Source: JAUUSJ01 sp964439395 | GTDB lineage: Bacteria; Bacillota; Clostridia; Lachnospirales; Lachnospiraceae | Length of the DNA stretch: 64,000 nucleotides | Direction of reading: 5' to 3' | NCBI GenBank assembly: GCA_964439395.1 | Contig: CAYTNV010000009.1 | Location: 1-64,000, forward strand | Shown here: piece after piece, positions 35,360-43,684 of the stretch | Position numbering within the stretch: position 1 is the stretch's first letter | Layout: each line of letters starts with the position of its first letter | Translations under genes and position numbers: made by a program | The notes under the pieces: generated by a model | What the model saw: only the letters and a program-made list of their open reading frames with translations | Database searches by the model: none | Told to the model about the DNA's origin: nothing

Positions 35360-35821
35360 CTATACAATTTTGTCAAACACTCTCTCTGCTAAATACTTTA
35401 ATGCAAGAAAGCAATGTTCATAAATAATCCGATCCTTTCCATATGGATCAGCAACAATACATTCTGGCGACTCGGCAAACTCCTTGATTGTCTGAATCTG
35501 CTTCCCCGTTGGAGGATTAAAATCTGCGTAAAGCTTTTGTTTTTCCCCATCTGTAATCGTTAAAATCAAGTCACTGCTTTCTATATCTTCCTGTGTGAGC
35601 TGTTCAGATTGAAAATTTTTAATTGCATATCCATATTCTCTCACAAGATCTGCTGCTTTTGCGCTAACTGGCTCTGGAAATAAAACCACTAGCCCTCTTG
35701 ATACAACTGTAATATCACAGTTTTCTCTTTGTCCTATCAACTGATTGAGTACAACTTCCACCATAAAACTCTGACAAGTATTACTCGTATCTACAATTGT
35801 GATATGTTTATATGTTTCCAA
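35360..35821 (-). CDS. Degenerate low-molecular-weight phosphatase (YwlE-like)
   Basis: 153 residues, aligned by fold words and by gene position with YwlE-type LMW protein arginine/tyrosine phosphatases. The P-loop that should read CxGNTCRS is DTSNTCQS here (11-18): the nucleophile Cys is Asp11 and the phosphate-binding Arg is Gln17. The general-acid motif is kept in ADPYGKD (Asp125). Length and hydrophobic pattern are intact, so it is not a pseudogene by frame, but it should lack phosphatase activity. It starts 12 bases after sua5. A regulatory or scaffold role is conceivable. Confidence 0.78.
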   Translation of the reverse strand: METYKHITIVDTSNTCQSFMVEVVLNQLIGQRENCDITVVSRGLVVLFPEPVSAKAADLVREYGYAIKNFQSEQLTQEDIESSDLILTITDGEKQKLYADFNPPTGKQIQTIKEFAESPECIVADPYGKDRIIYEHCFLALKYLAERVFDKIV

Positions 35822-35833
35822 ACTTTCTCCTCC

Positions 35834-36883
35834 TTATACTCGAATCATTTGGTAACCCGCAGCTTTTTTTAATCGATTCATAATAGCCTGCCCAAGCTCT
35901 TCCTCCTCAAAAGCCTCCGAATAAATATACTGGACATCACTATCATCGAACTCCCTCAAAACTCTGTATAGATTTGCTGCGATACTATTAACTTCACCTC
36001 TTTTTCCTATATTTTTTATTAATCCAAATGTATACTCTGGGATATTCTCCTCCGTGCCGATAATTCCAACACGATATCCCTCTTCTTCTTTTTGCTTGGC
36101 AAGTTGATTTATTTTCTTTATCACTTGACTGGACTTGCCTTTTACAAGACAAAGATCCGCCTTTGGTGCATAATGCTTATATTTCATTCCAGGAGCCTTT
36201 GCTTTTACATTTTCTACTCTTCCCTGAGCAGTCAAGGCTTTATCTAATACAACATTCGGAATTAATTCTCTTAGCATTTCTAATGTGATGAATCCTGGTC
36301 TTAAGACAGTCGGAACATCCGATGTAAAATCTACAATTGTAGACTCAAGCCCAAGTCCCACACTGCCTCCATCTATAATCATATCAATTTTACCATTCAT
36401 ATCCTCAATTACATATTTGGCTGTCGTTGGACTCGGTCTTCCAGATGTATTGGCACTTGGAGCTGCCACGCAGACTTGACTCTCTCGAAGTAATCTTCTC
36501 GCCACCGGGTGGGAAGGCATACGAACCGCTACGGTATCTAAACCTCCCGTTGTCTCATATGGTATTTCTTTCTTTTTATTCAAAATTACTGTGAGTGGTC
36601 CTGGCCAAAAGGCTTTCATAACCTTATCCGCCTCTTTTGAGATATCGCTAGCAATTTTATCTAGCTGTTTCCAATCTGCTATATGCAAAATAAGTGGATT
36701 ATCAGATGGTCTTCCCTTCGCTGCATAAATTTTTTTAGATGCCTCTTTATTAAATCCGTCAGCCCCTAGACCATATACTGTCTCTGTTGGAAATGCAACT
36801 AAACCCCCGAGCTTTAATAACTCCGCAGCTTTGCTTATATCATATTCTTCTCCATCTTCTATTTTTAAAATTAAAGTGTTCAT
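35834..36883 (-). CDS. L-threonylcarbamoyladenylate synthase (Sua5/YwlC)
   Basis: 349 residues, the two-domain Sua5 form. The YrdC domain (about 10-200) shows GGLVAFPTETVYGLGADG, KGRPSDNPLILHI and APSANTSGRPSPT; the C-terminal Sua5 domain (about 230-345) ends with GLGQAIMNRLKKAAG-like words (ELGQAIMNRLKKAAG). It makes threonylcarbamoyl-AMP for t6A modification of tRNA. The start is ATG 36883; the in-frame TTG 36901 has a weaker site. It opens the run that leads to rpiB and the ATP synthase genes. Confidence 0.93.
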   Translation of the reverse strand: MNTLILKIEDGEEYDISKAAELLKLGGLVAFPTETVYGLGADGFNKEASKKIYAAKGRPSDNPLILHIADWKQLDKIASDISKEADKVMKAFWPGPLTVILNKKKEIPYETTGGLDTVAVRMPSHPVARRLLRESQVCVAAPSANTSGRPSPTTAKYVIEDMNGKIDMIIDGGSVGLGLESTIVDFTSDVPTVLRPGFITLEMLRELIPNVVLDKALTAQGRVENVKAKAPGMKYKHYAPKADLCLVKGKSSQVIKKINQLAKQKEEEGYRVGIIGTEENIPEYTFGLIKNIGKRGEVNSIAANLYRVLREFDDSDVQYIYSEAFEEEELGQAIMNRLKKAAGYQMIRV

Positions 36884-37257
36884 ACCTAGAGTTCCCTTCA
36901 ACTTTCATATTTCTCCAATTTTCATATTTCTCCGTGAAAACACTATATTATTATTGCTTAATCTTTTTTATTATATCATTGATTGTATAAAAAGAAAACC
37001 GTTTTTTCTTTAGAATTTGCTAGAAAGATTCTCATTTTTTTAAGAACTTCTTTAGAAAAATTCCAGTCGAGCGATACGCTAAAACAAGCTTGCTTATTTT
37101 AAACTTGATATTTAATAAACTTCTATTTCCAATATGCTGACCATAAATAATTTTCCTTGTCATCTTTTTATTAATATTCCATATATTACTATAAAAGAGG
37201 TCATTAGTGAACTGTCTGCTTGAGATATAGACAATTCATGAAAGTTAGGTAGTATAG

Positions 37258-37953
37258 ATGCAAAAATATTTTTTTCCTCTTTTTTGGATTGTTTTTTTAG
37301 TGAGTGTCGTCCTTTTTCACTATAAAGATTCTATCTTTATTTTTCTAAATATGAAAAAAACGCCAAATCCCATTATCGTCCTAGATGCTGGGCACGGGGG
37401 TGATGACCCTGGAAAAGTTGGCATCAATGATGCTCTTGAAAAAGATATCAATCTCTCTATCGTAAAAAAATTAAAGTATTATCTCGAAAAAAAGAATTTC
37501 ACAGTTATACTAACCCGCGACATGGATATCGGGTTATCCGTCCCTGGTACTCCACATACAAAAACCTCCGATTTGCAGGCGAGAAAAAATGTCGTTTTGG
37601 AACAAAAGCCTGCTGCATTTTTAAGTATTCACCAAAACAGCTTTCCAGATGAAAACCAAAAGGGAGCACAGGTTTTCTATTATTCCACCTCAGAATCCAG
37701 TAAGCTTTTAGCTGAATGTATTCAAAACAAACTCCGTGAAATGGATTCAACTAATCACCGAGAATGTAAGGCAAACTCCGATTATTTTTTACTGAGAGAA
37801 AACCCTCATCCCTCTGTTATTGTTGAATGTGGATTTTTATCGAATCGGATAGAGGCAGACCTTCTCACGACGGAGGAATATCAAAAACAAATTGCCTGGA
37901 ATATTTGTCTGGCTTTAAGTGAATACTGTCAAAGCAATATAAATTCGCAATAA
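37258..37953 (+). CDS. cwlD: CwlD-like N-acetylmuramoyl-L-alanine amidase
   Basis: 231 residues. An N-terminal hydrophobic anchor (about 6-30) is followed by an Amidase_3 domain with the zinc ligands in LDAGHGG (His46), EKDIN (Glu61) and SIHQNS (His125) and catalytic Glu190 in IVECGFLSN. CwlD removes the peptide from muramic acid so that muramic-delta-lactam can form in spore cortex. The size and single membrane anchor match CwlD better than vegetative amidases. It stands alone with its own terminator. Confidence 0.87.
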   Translation: MQKYFFPLFWIVFLVSVVLFHYKDSIFIFLNMKKTPNPIIVLDAGHGGDDPGKVGINDALEKDINLSIVKKLKYYLEKKNFTVILTRDMDIGLSVPGTPHTKTSDLQARKNVVLEQKPAAFLSIHQNSFPDENQKGAQVFYYSTSESSKLLAECIQNKLREMDSTNHRECKANSDYFLLRENPHPSVIVECGFLSNRIEADLLTTEEYQKQIAWNICLALSEYCQSNINSQ

Positions 37954-37994
37954 CCAAATCAAACGAACTATTGTTTTTCTAAGATAAACTGAAA

Positions 37995-38036
37995 AAAGCA
38001 GGCTTGTACTCAGGGTACACACCTGCTTTCTTTTTC
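37995..38036 (+). terminator. Terminator of cwlD
   Basis: AAAGCAGG / CCTGCTTT with an inner TGTAC..GTACA stem, then CTTTTTCC. Confidence 0.85.
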
Positions 38037-38391
38037 CGTTTTTTTGTTTATTGGCTTGCTTATTTTTATCCACGCAATTGATATTATCTCTCATTAAAAC
38101 TAGGAGATTTGCGTTCTAAAAGATAAATTATTATAAATTAGCTAAAAAAATTTTGGAATTTTTTGAAAGAATATCATGACTTAAGCTTATGCCACTCAAA
38201 AATGAAATGGTATCTCCACATCTCTTTATATTTTTCGTGAAAAATATAATTTTAAGGGATTCATCTGTACAATATAATATAATTTAATTTAGTTTTATTT
38301 GATCAGGAATAATATAAAGATAAAGTGAAAATACTTTAATGAATCTACTATGTCGCAAAAGCATTCATAGTTAAAATAAAGAATATTAGAC
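38037..38391. other. Intergenic, nothing recognised
   Basis: About 350 AT-rich bases without a convincing frame, repeat or promoter. Confidence 0.5.
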
Positions 38392-38595
38392 TTATAGATT
38401 TGTTAATTTGGTATAGTGAACGGATACAATCTTTCCCTCCTCCTCAACAAAGTCTTTCATATAATTACTTGTTTCTAGGAGAAGTGACATATTATCTAGG
38501 TTGTTTTCATCTACTTTTTCCTTACCAACGATAACAGATAAACCCATTTCGTAAAACAGAATCATCTCTTGCTTTATATTTGATTCTGCCTCCAA
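38392..38595 (-). CDS. Small unknown protein (67 aa)
   Basis: A 67-codon frame opened by TTG 38595 nine bases behind a strong GGGAGGT site. The product is mildly acidic, without membrane segments, and ends YTKLTNL; a middle part reads MSLLLETSNYMKDF. Composition and ribosome site suggest a real gene, perhaps widespread in related species. I do not recognise a domain. It points away from the mecA-like gene and may use the AT-rich upstream stretch as promoter. Confidence 0.55.
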   Translation of the reverse strand: MEAESNIKQEMILFYEMGLSVIVGKEKVDENNLDNMSLLLETSNYMKDFVEEEGKIVSVHYTKLTNL

Positions 38596-39148
38596 TAATG
38601 AGATACCTCCCTTCGGTTCGAAATATCATAGAAAATTTTCTGCAATCTTATTCAAATTTTTCTATCGATAGGACTGCAGCTATCTACTAAATTTTTGTGA
38701 CGTATAAAATTAAGAAATTAGTTTCTTGCATTTATTTGTAATAAAGAAATGTCGCAATACCCTCCTTTCTCTTTACATTTCTTGATTACATTTCCAATTA
38801 TATCCATATCTTAGCCATACTGCAAGCTTTTTCTACTTTTTTTATATTATTTATAAACAATATACTAAGATTTTATAATTTTTTTTAAAAATTTACAAAT
38901 TCTTCAAAATTTAGTGTTAATAATCTCTTTACATGTGTGAGAATAATGATTATACTATAAATGTGAACGTATATCTTGTGGAGCAATGCAAACTGGCCAT
39001 TTGCCTGTACAGTGTGAAACATCATTTGCTCGAATAAGTATACTTTTACCGAACAGCATAAGCTGATCTTCTACCCGCAGTGCATGTTATAATATGCCCA
39101 AATGGGTATATTTTCATATTATACTTAATAGTAAAGGAAGTGAATTTA
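38596..39148. other. Divergent intergenic region
   Basis: About 550 bases between the small unknown gene and the mecA-like gene. A TGTGAGAATAATGATTATACT stretch at 38935-38957 could hold a plus-strand promoter. GAACAGCATAAGCTG at 39053 and TGCCCAAATGGGTATAT near 39095 look like worn copies of the 66-base unit. Confidence 0.4.
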
Positions 39149-39913
39149 GTGAGATTAGAAAGAATTAGTGAAAATCAGATTCGTTGCACATTAAGCAAGA
39201 ACGATTTAGAAGATAGAAATCTTTTTATAAATGAATTAGCCTATAGTACTGATAAGACAAAAGCTTTATTCCGTGATATGATGCAGCAAGCTTTTTATGA
39301 ACTAGGCTTTGATGCTGAGGATATTCCTCTTATGATTGAGGCAATCCCATCTGCTGAGACTCTAGTTTTAGTTATTACAAAAGTAGAAGACCCTGAAGAA
39401 TTAGATACACGCTTTTCCAAGTTTACAAAACCTCAGATCATGGATATTGATCTAAATGATCCAGAGGATGAAGAAGAGGATGAAGAAGATTTTTCCACAA
39501 TTTACGATTCTATGGAGCAAGACTCCAATACTAATTATAGAGCGGAACAAAATACTTTCTCTAATCTATCTAATTTTTCTACCGACAAAGCTTACGAGCC
39601 AAATACAAATATGACTTATACTTCACAGCAAGTATTTTGTTTCTATGATTTGGATGTGATTATTACTGTCGCTTCTCTTTTACGCAATGTATATCACGAA
39701 CCAAGTCAATTATATAAAGATTCGAAGGAGCATTGCTATTATCTCATGCTTCAAAGAGGCGCTCTTACATCTAGTGCTTTTCAACGCATTTGTAATTTAG
39801 TCTCAGAGTACGGTGATATAGTCTCTTTTACTTATGCCTCTATCTTTTATTTTCAAGAGCATTTTATCGATATTGCTGGAAACTACGCTCTAGAAGCTTT
39901 GGCTAAATTATAG
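39149..39913 (+). CDS. MecA-like adaptor protein
   Basis: 254 residues. The N-terminal part (MRLERISENQIRCTLSKNDL) is the MecA opening that binds targets such as ComK or Spo0A in Bacillus, and the C-terminal half (about 165-254; FCFYDLDVIITVA, FTYASIFYFQEHF) matches the ClpC-binding domain. An acidic linker (about 115-135) lies between. The start is GTG 39149 behind AAAGGAAGTGA. It probably feeds proteins to ClpCP. Family is clear; targets are unknown here. Confidence 0.87.
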   Translation: MRLERISENQIRCTLSKNDLEDRNLFINELAYSTDKTKALFRDMMQQAFYELGFDAEDIPLMIEAIPSAETLVLVITKVEDPEELDTRFSKFTKPQIMDIDLNDPEDEEEDEEDFSTIYDSMEQDSNTNYRAEQNTFSNLSNFSTDKAYEPNTNMTYTSQQVFCFYDLDVIITVASLLRNVYHEPSQLYKDSKEHCYYLMLQRGALTSSAFQRICNLVSEYGDIVSFTYASIFYFQEHFIDIAGNYALEALAKL

Positions 39914-39989
39914 CAACCATTCAAATTACACAGACCTATACAGGCAAAGATATTATATCGCATAAATCTTTTGCCCAAACAACATAAAA

Positions 39990-40029
39990 AACGCACTATA
40001 TTTGTAATAATATACAAGGATAGTGCGTT
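39990..40029. terminator. Bidirectional terminator
   Basis: AACGCACTA / TAGTGCGTT between convergent genes with A- and T-runs outside. Confidence 0.85.
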
Positions 40030-40047
40030 ATTTTTTTCTCATTTTTC

Positions 40048-40257
40048 TTACTGCGCTTTATTAGCAAGGTACTCATTAATTTTGCTAACGAGCTCATTGC
40101 AATCCATTCCATGAACCATAGAAGCTTCCTCTAAAGTTTCTCCCTGAGAAGCAGGACAACCGATACAATGCATTCCAGATGCCATTAAGATTGCTGCGAT
40201 ACCCATATCCACCTGTAAAAGCTCTCCAATAGTCATATCTTTATTAACACTTTGCAT
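40048..40257 (-). CDS. DUF1858 domain protein
   Basis: 69 residues. DMTIGELLQVD followed by HCIGCPAS (Cys31, Cys34) is the DUF1858 pattern, a small domain with a possible redox-active disulfide, often linked to hybrid cluster proteins or anaerobic metabolism. ATG 40257 has AAGGAGGT upstream. It is monocistronic and shares a terminator with the mecA-like gene. Exact role unknown. Confidence 0.88.
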   Translation of the reverse strand: MQSVNKDMTIGELLQVDMGIAAILMASGMHCIGCPASQGETLEEASMVHGMDCNELVSKINEYLANKAQ

Positions 40258-40657
40258 TTTTATATACCTCCTTGTAAAATTTTCTAAAAGTCATTCATCA
40301 CGCAAATTGCGTACGCAAACCGAAGTTTGGTATCATTATAGTATATCTAAATTCAAAATACAACACCCAAAGTAAATATTTCTATTGCATTTCTTCTTCA
40401 CTTATCTTCCAACTTTCCTATTCCGTATCCAAACGCTAAACATATATGAACCAAAAACGCTATTTCATATCTAAACAAAACAACTTTATATTCTTATTCA
40501 TAATTTCTCAAAAATAGGTTGATTTTTCAACAAAGTCTGTTAAAATATAATTTATGAGAATTTACTTACAAATTCTTAAAGCAACAGAGGGAAGTATCTA
40601 AAAGAGAGTTTTCAATTTAATGTTACTTTTTATTATAGTTTGCGAATAGTATAATGT
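40258..40657. other. Intergenic region before the tRNA
   Basis: Four hundred bases without a gene. TATTAT at 40631-40636 could be the -10 box of the tRNA-Ser transcript. Nothing else recognised. Confidence 0.45.
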
Positions 40658-40745
40658 GGAGACATATCGAAGTGGTCATAACGAGCTTGACTCGAAATCA
40701 AGTTGTCGGGTAACCGGCACGTGGGTTCGAATCCCACTGTCTCCG
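40658..40745 (+). tRNA. tRNA-Ser (anticodon CGA)
   Basis: An 88-base cloverleaf: acceptor arms GGAGACA / TGTCTCC, anticodon stem CTTGA / TCAAG with loop CTCGAAA, a long variable arm (TTGTCGGGTAACCGGCA) typical of serine tRNAs, and a T-arm GTGGG-TTCGAAT-CCCAC. No CCA is encoded. It reads UCG codons. Confidence 0.95.
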
Positions 40746-40748
40746 TCT

Positions 40749-40853
40749 ACACTTCAGTTCTGGGAGGAGTATAGATTTTTTGGGAAATCTGTACCGGAGG
40801 TGTCTCGGTTCAACTTATTTATTTCCCGGAGGAACACGCTCCGGCTGAAGTGT
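40749..40853 (+). ncRNA. Unidentified structured RNA after tRNA-Ser
   Basis: ACACTTCAG and CTGAAGTGT close a domain of 105 bases. Inside are AGATTT..AAATCT and CCGGAG..CTCCGG hairpins and three GGAGG-bearing loops (40762, 40795, 40827). The region is probably co-transcribed with the tRNA up to the terminator at 40907. SRP RNA often lies beside tRNA-Ser in Firmicutes, but its GGAAGGAAGCAGC motif is missing. No protein frame fits. Confidence 0.5.
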
Positions 40854-40863
40854 GAAACAAGAG

Positions 40864-40881
40864 GGGAGAAATTAATTTCTC
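40864..40881 (+). other. Perfect small hairpin
   Basis: GGAGAAAT / ATTTCTCC with a two-base loop, between the structured RNA and the terminator. Confidence 0.5.
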
Positions 40882-40906
40882 CAACATCATAATATTCTTT
40901 CTAAAC

Positions 40907-40941
40907 GCAGCCTATACTTCCCAGAATATAGGTTGCATTTT
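40907..40941 (+). terminator. Terminator of the tRNA-Ser/RNA unit
   Basis: GCAGCCTATA / TATAGGTTGC followed by ATTTTTAT. Confidence 0.8.
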
Positions 40942-41079
40942 TATCTGCTTGAATATATCTCTTTAACATATAGTATCTTTTTATTTTTGACATTTCCCAT
41001 AGCTGAATAAAGCAAGAAATTCATAAAAAAAGCTCAAGACTAAAACCTGCTTGAACATAATTTTAGCCTTAAACTTCTC

Positions 41080-41898
41080 TTACAAAATTTTTATTTTTTC
41101 TAACTCCCAAAAAGAAGTGAGAATTTCAATTTCTTCTTGAGAATTGTTCTTAATTGTGCTTTTCTTGGCATTTTCATTTGCAACTTCACAAATATTCCTC
41201 TTTTTATATTTCTCAGATGGGCATGTCTTGCATAATAAAGTATAATCTTTTTTCTCATTTTCTATAGTATTATCCTTCTTTTGCTCTGGACGATACCAAA
41301 GAGCTCTCATCCCGACAGCCATCGCTCCCTTTACGTCTTTTTCCAAACTATCTCCTATCATTAGACATTCACAAGGTTCGCACGCAGCTTTTTGCGCACA
41401 TCTATAAAATAGTTTTTTATCTGGCTTTTCTACACCTACCTCTTCACTACTCACAATAAAATCTATATCGGATAAGAGATTAATTTTTTTTAGCTTTTCA
41501 TACTGCATATAGGCAGTCATATCAGTGGCAATCCCAATCTTTAGATTTTGCCGCCTAAGCCACTGAAATAATTGCAGTATACCTGGCTCTGGCTTCATTA
41601 CATTTAACAATGTATCCCAGTAGGTGTGATAAAGATTTTGTACATGGGGGAATAAATTTTTTCCCTGTTTCTCTAACATAATTTGATAGCGAATAAGACG
41701 GTTATGAAGAGCAGCACAGTCAGAACATAAAACTTGCTTTTCTTCTTGCTGTGCTTCATATAATAATATTTTTGTCAAAGATTTTTCCCACTGAAATTTT
41801 TGTTGACAATAATGATATACTTGTTCGATTGCTTTTTCATGAGCTTGCTCATAACTATAAACTGTATTATCAATATCAAATAAAACTGTTTTTATCAT
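41080..41898 (-). CDS. HAD-family hydrolase
   Basis: 272 residues. LFDIDNTVY (Asp8, Asp10) is HAD motif I, IATDMT motif II, EKPDKKLF with the lysine motif III and MIGDSLEKDV motif IV. A helical cap of type C1 lies between. The pattern resembles YjjG/pyrimidine nucleotidase or phosphoglycolate phosphatase-like enzymes. An extra C-terminal tail of about 60 residues (from 214), lysine-rich with three cysteines, is not part of the core. Substrate unknown. Confidence 0.82.
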   Translation of the reverse strand: MIKTVLFDIDNTVYSYEQAHEKAIEQVYHYCQQKFQWEKSLTKILLYEAQQEEKQVLCSDCAALHNRLIRYQIMLEKQGKNLFPHVQNLYHTYWDTLLNVMKPEPGILQLFQWLRRQNLKIGIATDMTAYMQYEKLKKINLLSDIDFIVSSEEVGVEKPDKKLFYRCAQKAACEPCECLMIGDSLEKDVKGAMAVGMRALWYRPEQKKDNTIENEKKDYTLLCKTCPSEKYKKRNICEVANENAKKSTIKNNSQEEIEILTSFWELEKIKIL

Positions 41899-42313
41899 AA
41901 TTTTATATTTACCGATATCCCAATTTTATGATTCTAGTGTTCTGACTATCTGGTAAGCAAAGTAAAAAAAGTTGAATATTTAGTCAGCCTATAAGGTAGA
42001 GAGGAATCGCAGCAATAACTACGACGACTGACGATAATATAGCAGATGCCAAAATAGGCAATGCTCTTTACTATAAATTACAAGTAGTCCAAACACTAGT
42101 TTGTATATTATTCCTAAATCAATAAAACTCTCATTCTTCCCTTCTGTTATATATTGGTTAAAATTTACTTATACTAAAATAACACTCTTTCGTATTTTGG
42201 CTTCTGCGCCCTATGGATAACTATGTTTTGCTCAATGGATACTAAAAATTTGCTTTGGCTTTATATCTTAAACTATTTTATAGGAGAGACAGAAGGGAAG
42301 ATATCGAATATAT
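41899..42313. other. Intergenic, little recognised
   Basis: About 415 bases after the ula genes. A weak stem (AGATGCC / GGCAATGCT) lies near 42044-42065; no clear terminator for the ula operon is visible and no gene. Confidence 0.45.
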
Positions 42314-43006
42314 TTATTGTCCGTAATAAGCGTTTTCTCCATGTTTTCTAAAGAAATGTTTATCTCGGATTCTATCTGGTGCATCCTTTACCTTCGGATT
42401 TACTATCTCTGTGAAGAGATTCATCTTGGCAACTTCCTCAAGCACAACTGCATTATGTACTGCCTCCGCCGCATTCCCACCCCAAGTAAATGGTCCATGA
42501 TTCGTACAAAGTACACCTGGTGTATACATAGGATTTAATCCAAGCTCTTCAAACGTCTCAATAATAACTGCCCCTGTGTTTTTCTCATATCCCTCATCGA
42601 TTTCTTGCTGTGTCAGGCATCGAGCACAAGGAATTGTCCCATAAAAATAATCTGCATGCGTCGTTCCGTATAGAGGAATCCCTCTCCCAGCTTGTGCCCA
42701 TGAAGTTGCATATGGAGAATGGGTATGTACAATTCCGCCTATCTCCTCATATTTTTTATAAAGCTCGATATGAGTTGCTGTGTCAGAGGAAGGTTTATAT
42801 TTTCCCTCAATCTTATTTCCCTCTAAGTCCATCACAACCATATCCTCTGGTGTCAATTTATCGTAATCTACTCCGCTCGGTTTAATTACAAAATAGCCTG
42901 TCTCTCTGTCTATACCGCTAACATTTCCCCAAGTATAGGTAATTAATCCTCTTTTTGGTAGTTCCATATTAGCCTCATACACTTCTAATTTTAATTGTTC
43001 TAACAT
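42314..43006 (-). CDS. ulaF: L-ribulose-5-phosphate 4-epimerase (AraD/UlaF)
   Basis: 230 residues, class II aldolase/epimerase family. Zinc ligands are seen at VHTHSPYA (His94, His96) and TNHGPF (His170), and Asp75 in SSDT fits the substrate site. It turns L-ribulose-5-P into D-xylulose-5-P, the last step of ascorbate (or arabinose) breakdown. Its ATG overlaps the Rpe stop by seven bases, so it is part of the ula operon; the name UlaF is chosen from that context, AraD being the arabinose equivalent. Confidence 0.9.
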   Translation of the reverse strand: MLEQLKLEVYEANMELPKRGLITYTWGNVSGIDRETGYFVIKPSGVDYDKLTPEDMVVMDLEGNKIEGKYKPSSDTATHIELYKKYEEIGGIVHTHSPYATSWAQAGRGIPLYGTTHADYFYGTIPCARCLTQQEIDEGYEKNTGAVIIETFEELGLNPMYTPGVLCTNHGPFTWGGNAAEAVHNAVVLEEVAKMNLFTEIVNPKVKDAPDRIRDKHFFRKHGENAYYGQ

Positions 43007-43674
43007 ATTTCATTCTCCTCATACTCGCTAAATATTTTTTGAAATGCCTTAATTTGCTCTGTCGTCTGATTGCCAAAAACAGATGAGCCTGCCACAATCA
43101 GATTGGCACCTGCATCAAGTACCGTTCTGACATTGTCTAGCTTGATGCCGCCATCCACCTCAATTAAAATATTATCTTTCTTCTGGTCGATTTTTTCTCG
43201 AAGTGCACAAATTTTAGCTGTTATTTCCGGAAGATATGTTTGCCCGCCAAATCCCGGATTCACTGTCATTAATAAAATTTGATCTAAATGCGGCCAAATA
43301 TAATCAAGAACTGAAAGAGGAGTGGCTGGATTTAAGACAACACATGCTTTCTTTCCTAAAGCTTTTATATGTGTTATACTGCGATGTAAATGTTTACATG
43401 CCTCTGCATGAACACCGATAATATCTGCCCCAGCTCTTGCTATATCTTCTACATATCGGTCTGGCTCCTCCACCATAAGATGCACATCAAAGGTTAGTTT
43501 ACTTTCTTTTCTCATAGAAGCAATGACTGGCATTCCAAGAGAGATACTCGGTACAAAACTTCCGTCCATAACATCAATATGAACCATCTTTACGCCTGCT
43601 CGTTCAATTTCTCTTAATTCTTCCCCTAGTCTTGAAAAATCCGCCGCCAAAATAGAAGGTAGAAGTTCTATCAT
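43000..43674 (-). CDS. rpe: Ribulose-phosphate 3-epimerase
   Basis: 225 residues, a TIM barrel. LLPSILAADFSRL, HIDVMDGSFVPSISLG, FDVHLMVEEP, MTVNPGFGGQ and VDGGI are the full set of Rpe signatures, including the metal-binding Asp and His residues. It would link D-xylulose-5-P made by UlaF with ribulose-5-P. It is not UlaD: that KGPDC-type barrel has different motifs. The start is ATG 43674 behind GGAGTGGGAG, 10 bases after the propeller gene. Confidence 0.92.
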   Translation of the reverse strand: MIELLPSILAADFSRLGEELREIERAGVKMVHIDVMDGSFVPSISLGMPVIASMRKESKLTFDVHLMVEEPDRYVEDIARAGADIIGVHAEACKHLHRSITHIKALGKKACVVLNPATPLSVLDYIWPHLDQILLMTVNPGFGGQTYLPEITAKICALREKIDQKKDNILIEVDGGIKLDNVRTVLDAGANLIVAGSSVFGNQTTEQIKAFQKIFSEYEENEIC

Positions 43675-43684
43675 TCTCCCACTC

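Noticed and set aside
40749..40853. SRP RNA (4.5S-like)
   Set aside because: The place beside tRNA-Ser and the size fit, but the conserved GGAAGGAAGCAGC motif and its loop are missing.
40656..40892. 78-codon frame on the plus strand
   Set aside because: Its first part is the tRNA-Ser and the rest is the structured RNA; no ribosome site and no protein features.
43000..43674. UlaD (3-keto-L-gulonate-6-P decarboxylase)
   Set aside because: The barrel motifs are those of Rpe (HIDVMDGSFVP, VNPGFGGQ), not of the KGPDC family.
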